Part shown: positions 1 to 5,616 of the stretch, in pieces
How the letters are laid out: each line of letters starts with the position of its first letter
How positions within the stretch are numbered: position 1 is the stretch's first letter
Assembly: GCA_030052355.1 (NCBI GenBank)
Contig: JASIGS010000285.1
Location: 1-5,616 of the forward strand
DNA from: Streptosporangiaceae bacterium
GTDB lineage: Bacteria > Actinomycetota > Actinomycetes > Streptosporangiales > Streptosporangiaceae
Length of the DNA: 5,616 bases
Direction of reading: 5' to 3'
Made by a program: the position numbers and the translations under genes
Notes under the pieces: generated by a model
What the model was told of the DNA's origin: nothing
The model's database searches: none
The model's input: the letters and a program-made list of their open reading frames with translations, nothing else

Positions 1-206
1 CGCTCAGCGTGTCCCAGCCGCTCCTGGTGATCGTCGATCCGATCGTGAGCATCGCGCTCAGCGTCTGGATCTTCGACGAGTACTTCACCGAGAACGCGCT
101 GCGACTCACCCTCGGCTCCGCCGCGTTCGTCATCATGTGCGCGGCCGTCGCCGTCCTGACCAGGACCGCGCCGGCGACGATGTCAGCCAGCAGCGCGGCT
201 ACGTAA
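1..206 (+). CDS. DMT-superfamily (EamA-like) permease, C-terminal fragment
   Basis: This is the 3' end of a gene that starts before the window; the reading frame is open from base 3 to the TAA stop at 204-206, giving 67 visible residues. Two hydrophobic stretches stand out. The first starts at about residue 7 (QPLLVIVDPIVSIALSVWIF), followed by the short acidic turn DEYFTEN. The second runs from about residue 36 to 53 (TLGSAAFVIMCAAVAVL). A short Ala/Ser/Thr-rich tail follows. The pattern of a helix carrying a Pro and ending in F-D-E or F-G-E, then a final glycine/alanine-rich helix, is typical of the last two of ten membrane helices in drug/metabolite transporters. An integral inner-membrane permease is therefore likely. 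The substrate cannot be told, because family members move amino acids, nucleosides, drugs and other metabolites. The stop overlaps, tail to tail, the end of the recombinase remnant on the other strand. Confidence 0.72.
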   Translation, partial: LSVSQPLLVIVDPIVSIALSVWIFDEYFTENALRLTLGSAAFVIMCAAVAVLTRTAPATMSASSAAT

Positions 207-888
207 CAAGGTCCGCGATCAGCTCCAGCGGAACGCCACGGCCCGAGATAACCGACATAAAGCCGTTCCGCAGGTCGCGCAGGGTCCAGTTCTCGCCGAT
301 TCCGGCGTTCTTGCAGATCCTGCGCAATGACCTGCGAACGTTCGCCGTGTCGAGCGGACTGCCGCGCGTGGTCGTGAAGACCAGGCTGCTGTCTCGCCAG
401 GCGAAGCCTGCGGACTCGAATCTGGCCCGCTCGAGGGTCTGCAGATTCTGGTGTGCCCGCAACGCTTCCGCTGCGCGCTCGGGCAGCAGCAGGGTGCAGC
501 GGGGTCTGCCGGCCTTGGCATCGTCTGCGCCCCGCATGGGTCGCAAGACGGCCACGTAGGGCGCCGGTCCGTACAGGTCGACGTGATCCCAGGTAAGCGC
601 CCGAGCCTCTTCGCCGCGAACGCCAGTCAGCAGGCTCAGCACGAAGTAGGCGTTGAGCCTGTCGGCCGCGGCAGCTTTGAGTACCGCCCTCGCCTGGATG
701 AGCGTCAGGGCGCGGCCCCCATCTCGCCGGCCGTCAACTGCCTGCTGCACGGTATATCTGCCGAAGGTCTTGATGCCCCGCTCGATCACATCCGGAGCGT
801 ATAGCGGGACCTCAGTGCGGCCGGATGGCTTAACGGAAGTCTTACGGCCGCCGCCGGGGGCCGGACTGTGCGCGCGGCCAGCTCGCAA
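199..888 (-). pseudogene. Decayed phage-type tyrosine recombinase (integrase), internally deleted and C-terminally truncated
   Basis: The reading frame (229 residues from a TTG at 888, or about 196 from a GTG at 789) matches the catalytic domain of actinobacterial phage integrases. Residues 66-104 fit the start of the catalytic domain, with the box I arginine R91 in TGVRGEEARALTW. Residues 121-136 fit the beta-hairpin, with K125. Residues 201-228 fit box II (TLRDLRNGF, R207). Three defects are visible. First, the usual RH of box II is RN here. Second, the frame stops at IADLVT, where relatives continue with GH and then the nucleophilic tyrosine. Third, GIKTFGRYTVQQAVD (38-52), which normally opens the SAM-like core-binding domain, runs almost directly into GRALTLIQA (58-66), so roughly 100 residues of that domain are missing. 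The N-terminal DNA-binding domain is also absent. No good ribosome binding site precedes either start. Without tyrosine and core-binding domain it cannot be an active integrase. Confidence 0.82.
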
Positions 889-891
889 ACC

Positions 892-1554
892 TCAGGAGTG
901 GACCACCTCGGTGTGGTGGCAGAAGTGCACCCGGTCAGGCGCTGCTGACCTGACCCGCCGCACCGAGTCCCGCCACGCGGCCACGTCACTCGCCTGTCCG
1001 TCCGGCAGGTCATCGCTGTCCGGGTCGAGGTACTGACGCGGCTGGTACGCGGCGTCGCCGATGAGCACATCCGAGCCGCCGTCGCCCGACTCGACCAGGA
1101 CGCTCTGATGACCGACAGTGTGGCCGGGAGTCGCGATCACCCGCAGCCCCGGCAGCACCTCGGCGTCGCCGTCGAGCAGTTCGAACTGGGCGCCCATGAA
1201 GTCGAACCAGTCGGCTAGTTGCGGGGACTGCACCCTGGCCCGGTCCAGCTCCGCACGCTGCACATAAAACGCGGCGTGCTTGAACACCGCGTTCTGGCCG
1301 CAGTGGTCGAAGTGCAGGTGGGTGTTGATCACCAGGCCGATGTCGCCGGGAGTCATCCCGAGCTCGTCGAGCGCGTCGGCGACCGAGGAGTTGACCACCC
1401 GCCAGTCCGCCAGCCACTTCGCCGGCCCGCCGACGCCAGTGTCCACCAGCACAGCCCCGCCGGGAAATGTGACGACGAAGCCGTGCACCGGCCATTCGAG
1501 GCCGTCGACCCCGCGCAGGCTGGCCAGGTGCAGCCGCGTTATCTCCAGTGCCAC
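892..1554 (-). CDS. Metallo-beta-lactamase-fold hydrolase, N-acyl-homoserine-lactonase-like
   Basis: This 220-residue protein is probably a soluble cytoplasmic dinuclear metal hydrolase; no signal peptide is seen. The metal ligands are complete: HLHFDH at 79-84, H145 in TPGHTVGHQS, D167 in IGDAAY, and H213 or H214 in FCHHTEV. The order HxHxDH, H, D, H, together with a tyrosine three residues after the bridging Asp (Y170), matches the AiiA/AttM lactonase branch, in which that tyrosine helps bind and open the lactone. A lactonase is thus the best guess, but the family also holds esterases and other hydrolases, and the substrate is unknown. It is the last gene of the mmsA operon. The GTG start lies 6 bp after the aminotransferase stop, with only a weak AGG five bases upstream, suggesting coupled translation. 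The protein ends six residues after its final HH, slightly short for the family, and the integrase remnant follows directly, so a clipped C-terminus cannot be excluded. Confidence 0.85.
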   Translation of the reverse strand: MALEITRLHLASLRGVDGLEWPVHGFVVTFPGGAVLVDTGVGGPAKWLADWRVVNSSVADALDELGMTPGDIGLVINTHLHFDHCGQNAVFKHAAFYVQRAELDRARVQSPQLADWFDFMGAQFELLDGDAEVLPGLRVIATPGHTVGHQSVLVESGDGGSDVLIGDAAYQPRQYLDPDSDDLPDGQASDVAAWRDSVRRVRSAAPDRVHFCHHTEVVHS

Positions 1555-1560
1555 GCCTAC

Positions 1561-2925
1561 CTACCCCTGGTAGTAACGATCGGCCTCGGTCAGGGCTTCG
1601 TCGAGGATGGCGAGGCCTTCCTTGGCTTCGGCTTCGGAGATGGTGCACGGCGGTACCACGTGCAGCCTGTTGTAGTTGGTGAACGGCATGAGCCCGCGTG
1701 ACTTGCAGGCGGTGACCAGCACGTCCATCGCCTCGGAGGAGCGGCCGTAGGGGGCGAGCATCTCGCGTGTTTTCCGGTTCGACACCAGGTCGAGTGCCCA
1801 GAACACGGCGGTGCCGCGGACCTCGCCGATGACCGGGTGCCGGCCGGCGAGCTCGGCCAGCCCCGGGCCGAGCACCTGCGCGCCCACTGCGCGGGCGTTC
1901 CCAATGATGTCTTCGTCCTTCATCGCGTCGATGGTCGCGACCACGGACGCGCAGGCCAGCGGGTGGCCAGAGTAGGTGAGCCCGCCGGGGAAGACGCGCT
2001 CATCGAACGTGGCCGCGATGTTGCCGGGGATGATGACGCCGCCGACCGGGACGTACCCGGAGTTCGAGCCCTTGGCGAAGGTGATGAGGTCGGGAACCGC
2101 GCCGTGGTCGCTGAACGCGAACCACTGGCCGGCCCGGCCGAACCCGCACATGACCTCGTCGGCGATCCACACGATGCCGTACCGGTCGCAGATCTCCCGC
2201 ACCCCGGCCAGGTAACCCGGCGGCGGGATCAGCACCCCGGCGGTGCCGACGATCGACTCGATCAGTACCGCCGCGATCGTCGACGGGCCCTCCAGCTGGA
2301 CGACCTGCTCCAGGTGCTCAAGTGCCCGCTGGCACTCCTGCTCTGCGGTCGTGGCCCAGAACGCCGACCGGTACAGGTACGGGCCGAAGAAATGCACGTG
2401 CCCGACCGAGAACTCGTTCGGCCACCGCCGCGGGTCACCGGTGGAGGTGATCGCCGCGCCGGTGTTGCCGTGGTAGGAGCGGTAGAAACTGAGCACCTTG
2501 GTCCGGCCGGTGTGCAGCCGCGCCATCCGGATCGCGTTCTCGTTGGCGTCCGCGCCGCCATTGGTGAAGAACACCTTCTCAAACCCGTCGGGCGCGAGCG
2601 CGACCAGCCGGGCCGCGGCCTCGCCGCGCGCCTCGTTCGCGTGCTGCGGCGCGATCGTCGTGAGCCTGGCCGCCTGCGCCGCGATCGCCGCGGTCACCTT
2701 CGGGTGCTGGTGACCGATGTTGGTGTTCACCAGCTGGCTGGAGAAGTCCAGGTAGCGCTTGCCGTCATAGTCCCAGAAGTAGGAGCCGTCGGCGGCCGCG
2801 ATCGCCACCGGCCGCAGCCCCTTTTGCGCCGACCACGAGTGAAACACGTGCGCGCTGTCCATCGCCAGCACCTCGGCGCCTCGCTGGGCGTCCGGGATCT
2901 GCGGATCGGGCTGGAAGCTGCTCAT
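1561..2925 (-). CDS. Class III PLP-dependent aminotransferase (probable omega- or beta-amino-acid aminotransferase)
   Basis: At 454 residues this is full length for fold-type I, class III aminotransferases. The PLP site can be read in order. A phosphate-binding loop lies at 121-129 (TNGGADANE, in place of the common GSEANE). YHG at 151-153 stacks on the cofactor. D256 in IADEV pairs with the pyridine nitrogen. K285 in ITFAKG is the Schiff-base lysine. T317 in GLTYSGHP contacts the phosphate. R420 in NRLHVVPP resembles the C-terminal substrate-side arginine region. The N-terminus (HSWSAQ, then DYDGKRYLDFSS) is also typical. The reaction is amino-group transfer from an omega-amino acid or amine to pyruvate or 2-oxoglutarate. 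The mmsA gene just upstream suggests beta-alanine or beta-aminoisobutyrate, giving malonate or methylmalonate semialdehyde. This is inference: GABA, taurine or diamines remain possible. The ATG at 2925 is chosen because an AGGAGA lies eight bases upstream, overlapping the mmsA stop. Confidence 0.9.
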   Translation of the reverse strand: MSSFQPDPQIPDAQRGAEVLAMDSAHVFHSWSAQKGLRPVAIAAADGSYFWDYDGKRYLDFSSQLVNTNIGHQHPKVTAAIAAQAARLTTIAPQHANEARGEAAARLVALAPDGFEKVFFTNGGADANENAIRMARLHTGRTKVLSFYRSYHGNTGAAITSTGDPRRWPNEFSVGHVHFFGPYLYRSAFWATTAEQECQRALEHLEQVVQLEGPSTIAAVLIESIVGTAGVLIPPPGYLAGVREICDRYGIVWIADEVMCGFGRAGQWFAFSDHGAVPDLITFAKGSNSGYVPVGGVIIPGNIAATFDERVFPGGLTYSGHPLACASVVATIDAMKDEDIIGNARAVGAQVLGPGLAELAGRHPVIGEVRGTAVFWALDLVSNRKTREMLAPYGRSSEAMDVLVTACKSRGLMPFTNYNRLHVVPPCTISEAEAKEGLAILDEALTEADRYYQG

Positions 2926-2933
2926 CGCCTGGA

Positions 2934-2937
2934 TCTC

Positions 2938-2939
<2 letters not shown>
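2934..2939 (-). promoter_or_regulatory. Ribosome binding site of the aminotransferase gene, overlapping the mmsA stop
   Basis: Read on the - strand, AGGAGA lies eight bases before the ATG at 2925, and its first two bases are the last two of the mmsA TAG stop (2938-2940). This fixes the aminotransferase start. It also suggests that ribosomes finishing mmsA start the next gene, so the two proteins are made in linked amounts. Confidence 0.7.
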
Positions 2940-4446
<1,507 letters not shown>

Positions 4447-4451
4447 CGCTG

Positions 4452-4456
4452 CCTCC
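4452..4456 (-). promoter_or_regulatory. Ribosome binding site of mmsA
   Basis: GGAGG on the - strand, five bases before the ATG at 4446. It decides between this start and the alternative ATG at 4458, which overlaps the site itself and has only a G-run directly next to it. Confidence 0.7.
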
Positions 4457-4480
4457 ATTCCCCCGCCTAGCCCACCGCCA

Positions 4481-4509
4481 AGTCTTCCGCCCCGGCGCCG
4501 TCGTGCCAA
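4481..4509 (-). promoter_or_regulatory. Candidate promoter of the mmsA operon
   Basis: In the 117-bp gap between rbsK and mmsA, the - strand reads TTGGCA (4509-4504, five of six bases of the TTGACA -35 consensus), then a 17-base spacer, then AAGACT (4486-4481). The latter keeps the A and final T of the actinobacterial TANNNT -10 but only three of six bases overall. It would give a leader of about 28 bases holding the GGAGG site. The -35 and spacing are good and the -10 is weak, so this is only a candidate. The same gap holds no clear terminator, so rbsK transcripts may also run into mmsA. Confidence 0.3.
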
Positions 4510-4563
4510 CTTACGCTTTCCTGGGAACGACCATCTCCACGCCACCGCCTCAGCCGCTAAACC

Positions 4564-5490
4564 CTACTTAGTCAGCAGATGGTCGATCTGCGCGCCGGTG
4601 GGCATCGCGGACCGTGCTCCTTGCGCGGTGACGGCCAGGGCCGAGGCAGCCACGGCCCGCCGCAGGCACTCGGTCGTCCCGAGGCCAGCGGCGAGGCCGG
4701 CGGCCAGGACGCCGGTGAGGGTGTCCCCGGCCCCGGTCGTGTCGCGGACTTCCACCCGGTGCCCGGGGAACTGCTGCACGGCGTCCTGGTCTGCCAGCAG
4801 CGCGCCGCGGGCGCCGAGCGTCACCACGACGGGCGCCCCGGTGTGCCGCGACAGGGCGACGGCAGCGGCCCGCGGCTCCGCGTCCGGCGACGGCGCGAGG
4901 GCGGCAAGCTCCCCGGCGTTGGGCGTCACGAGCGCGCCGGTCAGCAGGTCGTTGTAATCCTGGCGCGCTGGCGCCGGGTTGACCACGACCTTGGCGCCGG
5001 TCCGCCCGGCGACGCGCGCGGCTGCTGCCAGCGCTGCGTGCGGCAGCTCGAAGGAGAGCACGACGACGTCGGCCGGGCTGAGCCGCAGCGCGGTGAGGGT
5101 CCCGTCGACCTGGCCGGCCGAGACCAGGCCGTTGGCCCCTGACGCCACGGCGATCTGGTTGTCTCCCGTGCAGTCGTCGACGAGCACGAAGGCGTGACCA
5201 GTCGGCGCGTCGACGCGGATCACGGCGGCGACGTTCACCGCCTCCGCTGCGAGCGCGGCCACCGGCTCCTCGCCGTCGAGCGCACCGACCGCGCCGATCA
5301 TGTGCACCCGCGCTCCCGCTCGCGCCGCGGCGACGGCCTGGTTGGCCCCCTTGCCGCCGTCGTGGCGGCTGAGCACGCCGCCGAGCACCGTCTGGCCTGG
5401 CCTCGGCAGTGCAGGCAGCCGCATGACCAGGTCCACGTTGATGGACCCGACGACGACGACCCGGCCGTCCGGCGCGCTGTCCGTCTCCAC
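4564..5490 (-). CDS. rbsK: Ribokinase (PfkB family)
   Basis: The enzyme phosphorylates D-ribose with ATP to ribose 5-phosphate in the cytoplasm, linking free ribose to the pentose phosphate pathway. Counting from the GTG at 5490 (308 residues), GSINVDLVM at 15-23 and GGKGANQAVAAAR at 45-57 form the sugar site of true ribokinases. NPAPA lies near 171-175. TPNAGE at about 189-194 is the NxxE magnesium/phosphate motif. DTTGAGDT at 250-257 is PfkB signature 2, with catalytic base D256, close to the D255 of the E. coli enzyme. The C-terminus carries AMPT, as in other ribokinases. The start is uncertain: GTG at 5490 or 5499 both lack a ribosome binding site, and 5490 fits a leaderless mRNA because TATAGT lies seven bases upstream. 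An ATG at 5535 would overlap the divergent gene. Fructokinase or another PfkB sugar kinase is possible but less likely given the motifs and the nucleoside hydrolase next door. Confidence 0.9.
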   Translation of the reverse strand: METDSAPDGRVVVVGSINVDLVMRLPALPRPGQTVLGGVLSRHDGGKGANQAVAAARAGARVHMIGAVGALDGEEPVAALAAEAVNVAAVIRVDAPTGHAFVLVDDCTGDNQIAVASGANGLVSAGQVDGTLTALRLSPADVVVLSFELPHAALAAAARVAGRTGAKVVVNPAPARQDYNDLLTGALVTPNAGELAALAPSPDAEPRAAAVALSRHTGAPVVVTLGARGALLADQDAVQQFPGHRVEVRDTTGAGDTLTGVLAAGLAAGLGTTECLRRAVAASALAVTAQGARSAMPTGAQIDHLLTK

Positions 5491-5497
5491 GAAGCGC

Positions 5498-5503
5498 ACT
5501 ATA
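5498..5503 (-). promoter_or_regulatory. Candidate -10 element for a leaderless rbsK transcript
   Basis: The - strand reads TATAGT, five of six bases of the TATAAT consensus, then seven bases, then the GTG at 5490. That spacing would place the transcription start on the first base of the GTG. Leaderless mRNAs are common in actinobacteria, and neither plausible GTG start has a ribosome binding site, which fits. No clear -35 hexamer is seen 16-18 bases further upstream. Confidence 0.4.
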
Positions 5504-5522
5504 GGGTCGGTTACCGGAGCCC
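5504..5522. promoter_or_regulatory. Imperfect inverted repeat in the divergent rbsK / nucleoside hydrolase spacer
   Basis: CGGT-T-ACCG (5508-5516) is a perfect odd palindrome. Allowing single-base bulges at 5516 and 5519, it extends to GGG...CCC arms covering 5504-5522. It sits directly upstream of the rbsK candidate -10 and in the probable leader of the nucleoside hydrolase, so it could be an operator or a small hairpin. It is short, and GC-rich DNA yields such repeats by chance. Confidence 0.2.
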
Positions 5523-5533
5523 AGGCAGGAGTC

Positions 5534-5616
5534 ATGCCGAAGAAGATCATCCTTGACTGCGATCCGGGCGTCGACGACGCGCTGGCCATCGTCTTCGCCG
5601 TCGGCAGCCCGCAGCT
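5534..5616 (+). CDS. Nucleoside hydrolase (IunH / inosine-uridine hydrolase family), N-terminal fragment
   Basis: Only 27 codons and two bases are inside the window, but they carry the family signature: after MPKKIIL comes DCDPGVDDALA (residues 8-18). Its aspartates coordinate the catalytic calcium ion in nucleoside hydrolases, which cleave the N-glycosidic bond of ribonucleosides to a base plus ribose. The signature normally begins within the first ten residues, so the ATG at 5534 is the real start. An AGGAG lies upstream but only two bases from the ATG, which is unusually close; AGG at 5523-5525 is better spaced but weaker. The gene is divergent from ribokinase, which would use the ribose released. 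Purine or pyrimidine preference cannot be judged from this fragment. Confidence 0.85.
   Translation, partial: MPKKIILDCDPGVDDALAIVFAVGSPQ

Noticed and set aside
1..64. Direct repeat CGCTCAGCGT at 1-10 and 55-64
   Set aside because: Both copies lie in the coding region of the transporter and encode Leu-Ser-Val in different membrane segments; ten bases is too short to suggest a functional repeat or attachment site.
846..879. GGCCGC...GCGGCC and GGCCG...CGGCC stem candidates after the hydrolase gene, considered as a terminator
   Set aside because: The stems are five or six base pairs with loops of 11 or 22 bases and no following T tract. Such GC repeats are frequent in this background.
4447..4545. 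N-terminal extension of mmsA to an upstream start
   Set aside because: The extra residues are Arg/Gly-rich and unlike the family, and the ATG at 4446 has a well-placed GGAGG and gives the normal length of about 500 residues.
5497..5506. CACTATAGGG, identical to the core of the T7 promoter around its start site
   Set aside because: The upstream half of the T7 consensus is absent; the ten-base match is most simply explained as chance around a TATAGT-like -10 element.
5491..5589. Longer ribokinase starting at 5589 or 5535
   Set aside because: The 5589 start would lie inside the nucleoside hydrolase coding region, and the 5535 ATG shares its CATG with that gene's start codon and has no well-placed ribosome binding site. 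The extension is not needed for the ribokinase fold.

Overview
The window is GC-rich throughout, with strong third-position G/C bias, GTG as well as ATG starts, and protein families typical of high-GC Gram-positive bacteria. An actinomycete is the best guess; nothing here fixes the genus.

Layout. (1) 1-206, + strand: the last two membrane segments of a drug/metabolite-transporter (EamA-like) permease whose start lies outside the window. (2) 199-888, - strand: a decayed phage-type tyrosine recombinase. It keeps the box I and box II arginines, but it has lost most of its core-binding domain through an apparent internal deletion. It also stops just before the motif that should lead to the active-site tyrosine. 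Its end meets the transporter stop codon. (3) 892-4446, - strand: a tight three-gene operon reading mmsA (methylmalonate/malonate-semialdehyde dehydrogenase), then a class III PLP aminotransferase, then a metallo-beta-lactamase-fold lactonase-like hydrolase. The gaps are 12 and 6 bp, and the aminotransferase ribosome binding site overlaps the mmsA stop codon. (4) 4564-5490, - strand: a ribokinase (rbsK), separated from mmsA by about 117 bp that hold a candidate promoter. (5) 5534-end, + strand: the first 27 codons of a nucleoside hydrolase (IunH family), divergent from rbsK across 43 bp.

How the genes may work together (inference). A nucleoside hydrolase frees ribose and a base, and ribokinase traps the ribose as ribose 5-phosphate. 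If the base is uracil or thymine, the reductive pathway turns it into beta-alanine or beta-aminoisobutyrate. A class III aminotransferase converts these to malonate or methylmalonate semialdehyde, and MmsA turns those into acetyl- or propionyl-CoA. The window therefore looks like the two ends of a pyrimidine-nucleoside catabolic locus. The middle steps (dihydropyrimidine dehydrogenase, dihydropyrimidinase, beta-ureidopropionase) are not in view. The metallo-hydrolase has no obvious place in this scheme and is the main functional puzzle.

No rRNA, tRNA, CRISPR array, insertion sequence or convincing terminator was found. No plainly new system is visible. The points most worth a second look are the lactonase-like enzyme in a beta-amino-acid operon, the internally deleted integrase with its sharp junction, and an apparently leaderless rbsK promoter facing the nucleoside hydrolase gene.
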